Part shown: positions 37,028 to 46,733 of the stretch, piece after piece | Layout of the letters: each line of letters starts with the position of its first letter | Numbering within the stretch: position 1 is the stretch's first letter | Source: Solirubrobacterales bacterium | Lineage (GTDB): Bacteria > Actinomycetota > Thermoleophilia > Solirubrobacterales > Solirubrobacteraceae | Direction: 5' to 3' | Assembly: GCA_025963965.1 (NCBI GenBank) | Contig: JAOPZS010000084.1 | Coordinates: forward strand, 1 to 64,000 | DNA: 64,000 bases | Made by a program: the position numbers and the translations under genes | Notes under the pieces: model-generated | What the model was told of the DNA's origin: nothing | The model's database searches: none | What the model saw: only the letters and a program-made list of their open reading frames with translations

Positions 37028-37621
37028 ATGCTGACTATCAATCGCGCCCGACGAATGCGAACGACACTCATCGCGGCAACTGTGCTCGTATTCGGCCTCT
37101 TCGTGTCATCTGCAGCGGCGAGATACCACCGTCCTGCACACCACCCCAGCACCGACCCGGTCGCGCTCGCATTGACGCTAGGCGAGCGCTATTGGCATGC
37201 CTCGCCCTGTAACGGATCGGTCCGCGTCGTGTCAAGTACCGAATTCCCTACGGAAGTGACCGGTGCAGCAGTCAACTCAAAAATCCAGGCCGGCGCGGCC
37301 GTACTCCTCGCCTGGACGAGCTTTGAAACACCGGACGGACCTAACGAAATCAAGGACAAGCCAGCCCAGTACACGGACTGTCAGATCGCCCTAAACGGCA
37401 ACCTGTGGCGCACCTGGTGGATTGATGACGGCGAGTTCCACTGGCTGTGTGACCTCATGACCCACGAGCTCGGACATCTCTTCGGCTATCCCGACGAAGG
37501 ACAAACCGATCCCAGATCCGTCACCTACCCCGTGCTCGAACCAGAATCCCCGAACTTCAACTCCGTGCCACAGTGCCGTCATGTGACGCTTTGGTACGGC
37601 AATCGACGCCTCGTGGGATAA
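37028..37621 (+). CDS. Secreted zinc metalloprotease-like protein (matrixin-type)
   Basis: Signal peptide and MTHELGHLFGYPDE zinc-binding motif. Confidence 0.7.
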   Translation: MLTINRARRMRTTLIAATVLVFGLFVSSAAARYHRPAHHPSTDPVALALTLGERYWHASPCNGSVRVVSSTEFPTEVTGAAVNSKIQAGAAVLLAWTSFETPDGPNEIKDKPAQYTDCQIALNGNLWRTWWIDDGEFHWLCDLMTHELGHLFGYPDEGQTDPRSVTYPVLEPESPNFNSVPQCRHVTLWYGNRRLVG

Positions 37622-37697
37622 CCCCGCAGTTGCTCTGCAGGGCGCGGGCCTCTATGGGATAACCTCGCAGCTGCTCTGGACGGGCGCCGGGCCTCTA
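37614..37697. repeat. Two tandem ~42-bp imperfect repeats between convergent genes
   Basis: TGGGATAACCCCGCAGTTGCTCTGCAGGGCGCGGGCCTCTA / TGGGATAACCTCGCAGCTGCTCTGGACGGGCGCCGGGCCTCTA. Confidence 0.75.
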
Positions 37698-38903
37698 CTT
37701 GACTCGGAACACCACTCGGCTCACGCCCGTAACGGACTTGCTGACCTGACCGTTGGCGTCCTCAGCTTGGATCTCATAGACGTACCTGCCTGCCGTCAAG
37801 CGCGTAGGCAGCAGGTAGCTAAACGACTGGCTTGCTCCGACAGAGAAGAAGACGCTTGACCCGCACCGGCGCCGCACAAACCTGCCGCGAGTGCCGCTGA
37901 ACACAAAGCACCGGCGGCCGGCGACGCGCTCAAGGCTGATCCGCACCCTCCGCAGCGTCCCGCCGTTCGTGACGACCGCTCCCGCCAGCAGCCGAGGCCC
38001 CTTGCCGTGCTTGAAAACACGCCCCGTCCCGATCCCGACGATCCGAGGGGTCGCAACGCCCGACGTGGGCGAGACCGCAGGGCCGCTCGCGACGCCGACG
38101 GGAACGGGCACGCCGCATGCGCCGTCGAGGGCGCTATGCGCACAGAGCGGGAGCGCGTTCGAGCGGACCGAGTCGGCACGCTGTGCCTTCAGCGTCAAAA
38201 CGCCCCCGCGGGCGACCGTCACCGTCGCGTTTCCGCTCGCGTCCGTGGTCGCACCAGGCACCGGCATGGCGGCCGTACCCACCATTTCCACGACTTGAGC
38301 GCCGGCCATCGGATCGCCCGTCGAACCATCGGTAACGCGCACCGTGAACGGCTTACCGACGGTGGCGACGCTGGGGCCGGTCAGGCTCAGAAGATGATGG
38401 AGATTGAAATAGTTGTACGCCCACAGCACCTCGCTACCGGGGGCCAGCTGAAACTGGCAGCCGCCCACCCCGGCGGTCGTGTAGCTCACCGCGTAGCCCC
38501 AAGACGCAAATTCCGGTGGGCCACCTTCGAGGTCTGGCCCGACCTGTGTGACGAAGAAGTCGCCGAACGAACCCGACCATGTCGCGTCGAACGAAAGCCC
38601 AGCCGCTGCCGCGGCTGCGGCCAGGGCGGTCGTCGGGGTGGCAGCGGCGACGCCGAACCCTTCGTTGGCTCCATTGTCCCTGACATCGCAAGGGTGGCCG
38701 CCGCCACTCGAGGGCGTGCTGAGCCCCGGCGTTGGCAAGATCGCTTCCGCGTTAACCGGGCCTTCGAAAAGCGTATCGACAGAACCCTCGATCCGTACAT
38801 TGACGGTTATCGGAGACGCCGCCGCTACGGACATAGGGAGCACCGACCAGGCGGAAGCGACGAGCAGAGCGAGCGCGACACCGACACGGACGTAGCGAGA
38901 CAT
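37695..38903 (-). CDS. Secreted DUF4430 (transcobalamin-like C-terminal) domain protein
   Basis: Signal peptide; ITVNVRIEGSVDTLFEGPVNAEAILPTPG...ATPTTALAAAAAAAGLSFDATWSGSFGDFFVTQVGPDLEGGPPEFASWGYAVSYTTAGVGGCQFQLAPGSEVLWAY. Confidence 0.75.
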   Translation of the reverse strand: MSRYVRVGVALALLVASAWSVLPMSVAAASPITVNVRIEGSVDTLFEGPVNAEAILPTPGLSTPSSGGGHPCDVRDNGANEGFGVAAATPTTALAAAAAAAGLSFDATWSGSFGDFFVTQVGPDLEGGPPEFASWGYAVSYTTAGVGGCQFQLAPGSEVLWAYNYFNLHHLLSLTGPSVATVGKPFTVRVTDGSTGDPMAGAQVVEMVGTAAMPVPGATTDASGNATVTVARGGVLTLKAQRADSVRSNALPLCAHSALDGACGVPVPVGVASGPAVSPTSGVATPRIVGIGTGRVFKHGKGPRLLAGAVVTNGGTLRRVRISLERVAGRRCFVFSGTRGRFVRRRCGSSVFFSVGASQSFSYLLPTRLTAGRYVYEIQAEDANGQVSKSVTGVSRVVFRVK

Positions 38904-38944
38904 AGAGAGCCACCCCTTCCACGAGGGCTAATGGGCTTGCGGCT

Positions 38945-39112
38945 GGATACAGGTCTCCTGGCTTCCGGGCCGACCTCTCGCGCCTTCCCGAGGGCTAGAA
39001 ACCCCCGGTGGCTGCACTCGAAAGCGCTACGACAGGCACCCCCGGTCACAGTGGCGGGACCGCACCGGACTCTCACCGGCTTCCCCGACAACCAACCGTG
39101 CGAACCCGGCGA
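38945..39112 (-). ncRNA. Cobalamin riboswitch
   Basis: Minus strand: GGGGAAGCCGGTGAGAGTCCGGTGCGGTCCCGCCACTGTGACCGGGG ... GAAGCCAGGAGACCTGTATCC; B12-box and conserved core present; ~40 nt upstream of the DUF4430 gene. Confidence 0.93.
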
Positions 39113-39218
39113 TCATAGCGCTGGGAGCCGCCACGTGTCGGCCGCCTGTGAGCACCTCAGGGATCCTCCCATCCAGCCGGAGCCTCCACGTCGAATGTTT
39201 CGTTTTTTCGAATGGGTC

Positions 39219-39247
39219 TTGACATTGGGTTTTCCGTCAGGTTAGGG
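39219..39247 (+). promoter_or_regulatory. Candidate promoter for the RHS/NHL gene
   Basis: TTGACA at 39219-39224, 17-nt spacer, weak -10 TTAGGG at 39242-39247. Confidence 0.35.
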
Positions 39248-39297
39248 TCGCCGTGTTAGGCGGACAACCGCACGGCCGGTCTAGCTCGGGGGTTGCG

Positions 39298-42200
39298 ATG
39301 CGTGGGATGGGGCGTTGGGTACTGGGCATGGTCTGCTTCGCGGCGATCGGTGGCGGAGTCTGGACAGCGCCGGCGTTCGCGGATGGCGGGCAGGGAGAAG
39401 CGGGATTTTCGCTCGCTTCCCGTGCGCTGCTCGTACCTGCCGTGGAGATCTTGGACGGGGGACTGCAGATCTCGGCAGTCCAACGTGCGCGTCACTCTGC
39501 GCCATATGCCGTCGCGGCTCGTGTGTCTTCGCGTTCCCGGTTCAAAGGACTTGGAGCGGCTCGCGCCAGGGGACTAGCGGGTGAGCTATTCCCATGGATC
39601 GTCGACCGAGCCGCCGGGGGCTTGTTGTTGCCGAAGGGGTCGCATGTCACCGCGTTCGTCGGCGATCACGCGGCGGTCGTGGATCTTGGCTCAGGGCGCC
39701 GGGGAGTCATAGAAGCATCACAGCCAGTGTCGGTTGCCGCTGGAGACGGTCGGCGCATGCCTGTAGATCTCGGGTTACGCCAGCATGACGGCGTGTTCGG
39801 GCCACGCGTATCTGACGTTCCAGTCCTGATCCCAAAGCGGTTGGCAGCCGGTCTGGCCCTGCCCGGAACGGGGGTCTCGCTGACCCCCGTGGACCAGGCA
39901 GGCACGCCGATTTCCGGAGGAGACGGGACACTCGATCATTCCGGCGTGTTCTTCGCGAACACACAGCTCGACGCCGATACGCTTGTTAAGCCAACGAGCG
40001 AGGGATTCGAGGAGTACACGTTCCTGCGCTCGGCAGCGAGTCCACGACGTCTGTTCTTCCGGGTAAACATGCCGGCCGGAGGGCGGCTCGTGCAGCAGAC
40101 ACCCGGTCAAGGGGCCGCGAAGGTTCTCGTAAATGGTGCGCAGGTGGCGGCCGTGCTCGCGCCAGGCGCCGAGGATGCAACCGGGACGCAGGTGCCTGTG
40201 TTGATGCGAGTCTCAGGCAAGCAGGTGATCCTCTCGCTCGCTGACGACCCTCGCGGTTACCAGTATCCCATCGCGGTCGATCCGACGTTCGTCGAGGAAC
40301 AGGTCGTCGATGCCGGGGCCCGTCGGTCAAACTGGGAATTTCACACTAATAACCCCGGCGCGTTCAAATGGAGCATGAAGGGCGGCCCGATTATCGAAAC
40401 CTGGGGCGCCGGCTCCTCATACAACCCCGGTGACTTCGGCTTCTGGGGCTACCAGACGCAGGGCAACTCCGACATCTATCAGGTGACGGCGGCCACATGG
40501 GCCGCGAACGCCGGTGCGCACCTCGAAAGCATCCTGGAACTCCAGCACGGGGAAGGCGCAGCTGGGGTCACCGAAAGCAAAGAACTGCTGTCGTCAGAAG
40601 CGGCAGGCACGGCCGAATACGCGGACAAGATCACGACTATCTGCCCGACGACAGTCAACGCGTGCCTTCCGTTGACGGGCCATGAACACAACGCTGTGCA
40701 CTTCCAGCAGTCCGCTGCGAAAGCCTGCAGCGGCTGCAGCTTCTCGGACTCCATCCGCGAGGGCTTGGTCTATCTCTCCCAGCCCGGACACGCAAAAACT
40801 AACCTAAACACAAGCTCGCCAGAATTTGAATTCGAAGTCGAACAAAAAAAACAAAAAAGGATCAACGCGCTGTTTGGCACAGGGCGATGGCTCAGCAGGT
40901 TTCAAGGCGCACTCGGGCTCAATGCCGAAGACGCCGGGATAGGAGTGTCACAAGCAAAACTCGAATACGAAAGCGCACCCGGGCAGTGGGAACAGGTGAT
41001 CGAACACAACTATCTCGAAAAAGAAAACCTATGCAAGGGAGTGCAGTGCTTTCCTACCCATAGCGAAGTCTGGACGTTGAACAGCCGGCTGCCCAACGGA
41101 GAAGACAAGATCCGCTACAGCGCCAGGGACGCCATGCCCGGCACGGAATCAACCGCCAGCGAAGGCGCCGCAACCGTCAAAGTCGATGCCGCTGCCCCGC
41201 ACGACGTCGTTATGTCGGGCCTCCCGTTCAGCGACGAAATCAGAGAAGCGCCTTACGAAATCACCGGCGAAGCCACCGACGGGGACGGCAGCACAGTTGC
41301 GAGCTCAGGAATCAAGACGCTCTCACTCTTCGTCGACGGGAAAGAAGTCGGGGAACCGGGAGGTGCCTGCGCGAAGCCAAAAGGCGAATGCACCGGCGTG
41401 GCCAAATGGACTGTCAACGGGGCAGAACTCGGCGCTGGCAACGCAACGATTGTGCTCGTCGCGACGGACAACGCAAACAACGAAGCAAGGCACGGAGAAC
41501 TCGTCACGGTCCTGCACTCGAAACCCGTCCCACTCGGACCCGGAAGCCTAAATCTGGAGTCAGGAAACTTCAGTGTTGGCGCGAGCGATGTGGCGATGGG
41601 GACAGGACTGACGGCATCGCGCAACTACAGCTCAAGAGACGTCACTAGCGGAGAATCCGGGCCCCTCGGGCCGCTTTGGGGCCTGAGCGTAGCTACAAGC
41701 GAGTCACTGCTGGAACTCGGAGAAGGCAGCGTCGAGCTGACCTCCGCAAACGGGAGTCAAAGCCTCTTCCTAAGCCTTGGCCCCGGCCTCGGCTACCAGC
41801 CCCCCGCCGGCGACGCCAACCTGGCGCTGACCTTCGAAGAAGACGAAAAACACGAAAAGGTCGCGTACTACCTGTCCAATGCCGCCGACAAGTCGAAAGT
41901 AAAGTTCACGAAGATCGGCGCCTCTCCTAACTGGGTGCCAACCGTGCAAGAAGGACCCGTCACGACGGATACCGTTACCTACCGCTGGCAGACAGTCGAA
42001 GAAGAAGGCCATCAGATCACAGAGCCGATCGAAACTCGCGCACCAGTCCCACCCGGCGTCGAATGCTCGTGGAAAACGAAACCAACCGAAATGCACGCGG
42101 GCTGTCGCGCGCTCGAGTTCACCTACTACGCCAGCACCACCGCCGGCGAAGCAGAAGAAGCCTGGGGACCATACAAAGGCCGACTCAAACAAGTCGCGCT

Positions 42201-45200
42201 GGTTGCCTACAGCCCAGCGTCAAAAGCTATGCAAGAAATCCCGGTCGCCGAATACGCTTACGACAAACAAGGCCGCCTGCGCGCCGAGTGGGACCCGCGC
42301 ATAAGCCCCGCCCTCAAGACTACCTACGGCTACGACAGCCACGGGCACCTCACAGCGCTACAGCCGGCCGGCGAACAGCCGTGGCTAATGACGTACGGAA
42401 CCACAGGCAAGGACGCCGGCGACGGACGGCTACTAAAGATCGACCAGCCGCCAGCGGAAACTAAACTTCCGGGGGCGCTACCTCCCGAAAACACCGCGGC
42501 ACCCCAGCTATCAGGATCACCTGTGGTCGGCATCAAACAAGGCGTGTCCAGCGGCGCCTGGAACGGCAACCCGGAAGCTCGCGGATACCAGTGGGAAGAC
42601 TGCAACGCTGAAGGAGTAAATTGTAGCCGCATCCCGGGCGCGATAAACCCAAACTACACCCCGACGATGAGCGACGTTGGGCATACCCTCGCGGCCCGCG
42701 TCACCGCCACAAACGGCCGCGGCTCAACCACCGCGACCGCGCTCACCCCAACAATCACTGGCGAGCCGATCGCTACCTTCACGGCGTCGTTTGGGCATGG
42801 CGCACCGGGCCATCCCGTCCCCCCTGGGTCGTTCATGGGCCCAAAAAGCATCGCCCGGGGGACAAACGGAAACCTCTGGCTCACCGAAGGTTGCCTGTGC
42901 GGCAACTTCGCTCAGACGCGAGTACAGGTCTTTTCGGCCGGAGGCGAATATCAGTACGAATACGACCTCCACGTACTCGGGGAAGGGCGGCCACGGAACG
43001 GAATCGCGCTGGACGCAAGTAACAACTCGTTTGTGACCGCCGACAGCGGAAAGGTTGAGGAGTTCACCCAATCTGGGACGCCAATACGAACCTTTGGGAT
43101 CGGTGAAAGCAGCGAAGCAGGAGGGCTGAAAGCACCCGAGGGGATTACGATAGGTGCAGGCGGAAACCTGTTTGTCGCGGACACCGGAAACAACCGCATC
43201 GATGTGTTCACAGCCACCGGAGCATTCAAAGCCGCGTTTGGGTGGGGCGTGGCCGACGGTCAAAGCCGGCCAGAGTCCTGCACGACAGTTTGCCAAGCTG
43301 GTATCGCGGGCAGCGCCGCCGGCCAGTTCAATAGACCCGACGACCTAGCTATCACCCCGGCGAACGTCCTGTGGGTCACCGACCCAAGCAACTACACCAT
43401 CCAAGCCTTCACAGAATCAGGCGAATACCTCACGACAATCGGTGGACAAGGGTCCGGCGGAGGCCGGTTTCAAGGCGGCCCTGGCGGCATTTCAGTAGGA
43501 CCGCGCGGGACGATCTTCGCGGTAGACGGGGGTCAAAACACTGGTGCGATCGTGCAGTTCTCAGAAACAGGCGAATTCCGTAGCGAATTCGGCCGCGGCA
43601 CCTTTGGTGACGCAAACGACGTATACGTCGACGGGGAAAACAACGCCTGGATCACGGAAGGGCCAAACGAACCGAAGCTCGTGAAGCGATGGACGCTCGC
43701 CCCTGTCGTGGAAGGCGCACCATATTCGAACGTCCAGCCAGGCGCGACGGTCGAGTATGAAGTCCCGCTGGAGGGTGCTGGGGCGCCCGCCCAGCTGGGA
43801 GTCAACGGCGCGTCAGGTCAGCAGGAGTCTGCTGCCTGGGGTCAGCATGACTTTCCCGTCGAAGGAACCGCTGTGATTCCAGCGGACGCGCCGCAGGCGT
43901 GGCCCGCGTCAAGCTACTTGAGAGCCACGGCGTACTACTTGGACCAGCTGGGCCGCTTGGTGAACGTTGTCCAGCCCAGTAACGGAGCCTACGGATCGCT
44001 GGCGACCACGGAATACAACGAACTGAACGACGTGATCCGGACGTTGTCGCCGGGAAACAGGGCTGCGGCCCTGGAAGCGGGCCCGGCACGCTCAGTCGAA
44101 GTCTCGACGCTGCTGGATACAAAATCGTCGTACAACGGGGAATCCGCACAGGAATGGGAAGTGAGCGAACCCGGTACCGAGCTCTTGTCGAAGACGGGAC
44201 CACAGCACAAAATCAAGTACACGGCGGGGAAAGAAGTCAAGGAATCGCTCGCCCGCGACCATCAGGAGTACTTCTACGACCAAGGAAGGCCGTCTGGGCC
44301 CGCGTTCGACAGCGAAACGTACAATGTGTTGACCGAAATCGCGGACCTGGCGCAGCTTCCGAATCACGAAGAAGTAGAAGTGCACACCACGAGGAGAGGC
44401 TATGGCGGCCAGGAAAACCTCGGATGGAAGCTCAGAACGCCCACTTCCATCACTTCCGATCCAAACGGCGCGAACATCACTCAGACCACGGTCTATGACA
44501 GCGTGACCGGGCAGACGGTTGAAGTGCGCGGTGCCGCGGGCGCTAGCGGGAACTCTCCGCACGACGCGAAGACGGTCTACTACTCTGCGGCAACGAACGG
44601 CACCTACCCGGCGTGCGGTGCACATCCGGAGTGGGCAGGTCTCGCATGCGAGACGCTCGCGGCGAAACAGCCGGAAGGAACCGTCGCACCGCCGCTGCCG
44701 ATCACGGTCACGACTTACAACGTGTTCAACCAGCCGGACACGCTTACCGAAACATTCGGTTCCGCCGTCCGCGTGAAACGCAACACTTACGACTCTGCCG
44801 GGCGGCTCGAACACGCCGAAGTGACCGCCACCGGAACCACCAACACGCCATTGCCGGTCGTGACCGATAAATATAGCGCCAGCACCGGTCAGCTGGTCAG
44901 GCAGGAAGCAAGCCGTGAAGGCATCACGAAGGCGATCACGAGAGAATACAACACGCTCGGCCAACTGGTGCACTACGAAGACGGCGACAAAGGTAGTGCT
45001 ACCTATCGGTACTTTGGACGGGAAGGCGATAACGCGCTGAAGGAAATGAGCGACAGCAGCAACGGTGGCAAAACAACACAGACGTACAGCTATGACCCGA
45101 CGACTCGGGCGCCTACCGAACTTTTGGATTCGGCCGCCGGAAAGTTCACTGCTAGCTACGACACCGAAGGGCGCCTTGCGAGCGAGCTCTACCCTGACGG

Positions 45201-46731
45201 ATTGTGCGCTAAGCACGCGTACAACCCCAACGGTGAAGCTGTCGGCCTGGAATACGTCAAGAGCACTAGCTGCGCCGGAGGCGGTACCGCGGTCTGGTTC
45301 AGCGAATCGCGTGTCCCGTCCGTTCACGGCGAAACGATGAGCCGCGTCAGCACGCTTGCGAAAGAGACCTACAGCTACGACCCAATTGGCAGGCTTTTGC
45401 AGGCGCAGGAAGAACCGACGGGCGCCGGCTGCACGATCCGGCTCTACAGCTACGACGAAGAATCCAACCGCAAGGCGCAGACGCTTCGGAAACCAAAGCT
45501 AAACGGGGAATGCAACACCAAAGGGGGCACCGTCACCGAACATGGATACGACGAAGGCAACCGCCTCACCGATCTCGAAATCCAATACGAAACATTTGGG
45601 AACATAACAACGCTACCGAAAGCGGACGCCGAAAAAGAAGCCATAACGAGCACCTACTTTGTCGACAACGCGGTGGCAACTCAGACGCAGGGAAAAATTA
45701 CCGAAACCTACGGCCTCGATCCGGAAGGGCGCCTCGATTCGACTCTCGCGACCGAAAGTAAAGGCAAAATCGTAAAGAAGAACTACGTGTCCCATTACGA
45801 CAGCCCCGGCGCGGCAGTCGCATGGACGAGCGAAGCCGGCAAATGGACGCGACAGATACCGGGAATCGACGGCACGCTGTCCGCGGTCCAAAACAGCGGC
45901 GAAGAAGCGGTGCTGCAGATACACGATCTCAACGGCAACATCATCGGGACCGCGGCGCTGAGTAACGAATCCGAAGCACTGCTCACGACATATAACAGCA
46001 CGGAGTTCGGTGCCCCGAACAGCGCCGGAGCGCCGCCCCGTTACGCCTGGCTCGGCGCCGCTGGCGTAAGCACGGAACGTAAAACCGGGCTATTCACGGA
46101 CGGCGGAACCTCCTACGTGCCCCAGACAGGCATGCCACTGCAGACAGAACAGGTCGAACCGCCTGGCCTGCCCGGCGGCTCTGGCGGCGGCAACGCGTAC
46201 TCGCTCGAAGAGGAAGCATGGAACATCCACGGTGCGGAACGGGTCGGCGCAGAAGCGCCTGGAAAGGAAGCTGGCCGCGAACGAGAAGCCGCCGAAGCCG
46301 CCTGCCGAGCAAACGAAGAAGCGTGCGTCTTTGGAGAAGTCGTAGATCCAACAGGGCACCACCTCTACGCGCAGGGCAAGGTTCAGACGCTCGCCGTCGA
46401 ACTCGAAAAAATGGCCGGATGGGCAAGCCTCGGTAAACTTCTCGAGCTGATCCCAAAAATCGGTGACCTCTTCAAAGGCCTAGAGGGCTACCAAGCAGCT
46501 CTCATCGGGTTCGCCGGTAGGCTTCATCTCTGCGCGAAACTCATCGGCGGATCCGGGCGATGCTGGGTTACGGTGTCGGCGTGGATCGTGAAAAACCCTA
46601 TACACGACCTCACATTCCCGTACTTCGTCGATGCGGAACCGTGTTTCTGGCATGGGCGTGCTTTCTATACGGACCGGTACAAATGCCATGACGGAACCAT
46701 CAGGCGCCACAACGAGGGTACGCCCGAATAA
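39298..46731 (+). CDS. Giant secreted RHS/YD-repeat protein with NHL repeats
   Basis: Signal peptide MRGMGRWVLGMVCFAAIGGGVWTAPAFA; many YD-like repeats (YDSAGRLEHAEV, YSYDPIGRLLQAQ); NHL motifs (GNLFVADTGNNRIDVFTATGAF); PGSLNLESGNFSVGASDV. ORF extends upstream to 39253. Confidence 0.9.
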   Translation: MRGMGRWVLGMVCFAAIGGGVWTAPAFADGGQGEAGFSLASRALLVPAVEILDGGLQISAVQRARHSAPYAVAARVSSRSRFKGLGAARARGLAGELFPWIVDRAAGGLLLPKGSHVTAFVGDHAAVVDLGSGRRGVIEASQPVSVAAGDGRRMPVDLGLRQHDGVFGPRVSDVPVLIPKRLAAGLALPGTGVSLTPVDQAGTPISGGDGTLDHSGVFFANTQLDADTLVKPTSEGFEEYTFLRSAASPRRLFFRVNMPAGGRLVQQTPGQGAAKVLVNGAQVAAVLAPGAEDATGTQVPVLMRVSGKQVILSLADDPRGYQYPIAVDPTFVEEQVVDAGARRSNWEFHTNNPGAFKWSMKGGPIIETWGAGSSYNPGDFGFWGYQTQGNSDIYQVTAATWAANAGAHLESILELQHGEGAAGVTESKELLSSEAAGTAEYADKITTICPTTVNACLPLTGHEHNAVHFQQSAAKACSGCSFSDSIREGLVYLSQPGHAKTNLNTSSPEFEFEVEQKKQKRINALFGTGRWLSRFQGALGLNAEDAGIGVSQAKLEYESAPGQWEQVIEHNYLEKENLCKGVQCFPTHSEVWTLNSRLPNGEDKIRYSARDAMPGTESTASEGAATVKVDAAAPHDVVMSGLPFSDEIREAPYEITGEATDGDGSTVASSGIKTLSLFVDGKEVGEPGGACAKPKGECTGVAKWTVNGAELGAGNATIVLVATDNANNEARHGELVTVLHSKPVPLGPGSLNLESGNFSVGASDVAMGTGLTASRNYSSRDVTSGESGPLGPLWGLSVATSESLLELGEGSVELTSANGSQSLFLSLGPGLGYQPPAGDANLALTFEEDEKHEKVAYYLSNAADKSKVKFTKIGASPNWVPTVQEGPVTTDTVTYRWQTVEEEGHQITEPIETRAPVPPGVECSWKTKPTEMHAGCRALEFTYYASTTAGEAEEAWGPYKGRLKQVALVAYSPASKAMQEIPVAEYAYDKQGRLRAEWDPRISPALKTTYGYDSHGHLTALQPAGEQPWLMTYGTTGKDAGDGRLLKIDQPPAETKLPGALPPENTAAPQLSGSPVVGIKQGVSSGAWNGNPEARGYQWEDCNAEGVNCSRIPGAINPNYTPTMSDVGHTLAARVTATNGRGSTTATALTPTITGEPIATFTASFGHGAPGHPVPPGSFMGPKSIARGTNGNLWLTEGCLCGNFAQTRVQVFSAGGEYQYEYDLHVLGEGRPRNGIALDASNNSFVTADSGKVEEFTQSGTPIRTFGIGESSEAGGLKAPEGITIGAGGNLFVADTGNNRIDVFTATGAFKAAFGWGVADGQSRPESCTTVCQAGIAGSAAGQFNRPDDLAITPANVLWVTDPSNYTIQAFTESGEYLTTIGGQGSGGGRFQGGPGGISVGPRGTIFAVDGGQNTGAIVQFSETGEFRSEFGRGTFGDANDVYVDGENNAWITEGPNEPKLVKRWTLAPVVEGAPYSNVQPGATVEYEVPLEGAGAPAQLGVNGASGQQESAAWGQHDFPVEGTAVIPADAPQAWPASSYLRATAYYLDQLGRLVNVVQPSNGAYGSLATTEYNELNDVIRTLSPGNRAAALEAGPARSVEVSTLLDTKSSYNGESAQEWEVSEPGTELLSKTGPQHKIKYTAGKEVKESLARDHQEYFYDQGRPSGPAFDSETYNVLTEIADLAQLPNHEEVEVHTTRRGYGGQENLGWKLRTPTSITSDPNGANITQTTVYDSVTGQTVEVRGAAGASGNSPHDAKTVYYSAATNGTYPACGAHPEWAGLACETLAAKQPEGTVAPPLPITVTTYNVFNQPDTLTETFGSAVRVKRNTYDSAGRLEHAEVTATGTTNTPLPVVTDKYSASTGQLVRQEASREGITKAITREYNTLGQLVHYEDGDKGSATYRYFGREGDNALKEMSDSSNGGKTTQTYSYDPTTRAPTELLDSAAGKFTASYDTEGRLASELYPDGLCAKHAYNPNGEAVGLEYVKSTSCAGGGTAVWFSESRVPSVHGETMSRVSTLAKETYSYDPIGRLLQAQEEPTGAGCTIRLYSYDEESNRKAQTLRKPKLNGECNTKGGTVTEHGYDEGNRLTDLEIQYETFGNITTLPKADAEKEAITSTYFVDNAVATQTQGKITETYGLDPEGRLDSTLATESKGKIVKKNYVSHYDSPGAAVAWTSEAGKWTRQIPGIDGTLSAVQNSGEEAVLQIHDLNGNIIGTAALSNESEALLTTYNSTEFGAPNSAGAPPRYAWLGAAGVSTERKTGLFTDGGTSYVPQTGMPLQTEQVEPPGLPGGSGGGNAYSLEEEAWNIHGAERVGAEAPGKEAGREREAAEAACRANEEACVFGEVVDPTGHHLYAQGKVQTLAVELEKMAGWASLGKLLELIPKIGDLFKGLEGYQAALIGFAGRLHLCAKLIGGSGRCWVTVSAWIVKNPIHDLTFPYFVDAEPCFWHGRAFYTDRYKCHDGTIRRHNEGTPE

Positions 46732-46733
46732 CC

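Noticed and set aside
38007-39245. 412-aa plus-strand ORF across DUF4430 and the riboswitch
   Set aside because: Arg-rich, no motifs, and overlaps a canonical riboswitch on the other strand.
44092-45327. 411-aa minus-strand ORF inside the RHS gene
   Set aside because: Antisense shadow of a well-supported RHS-repeat frame.
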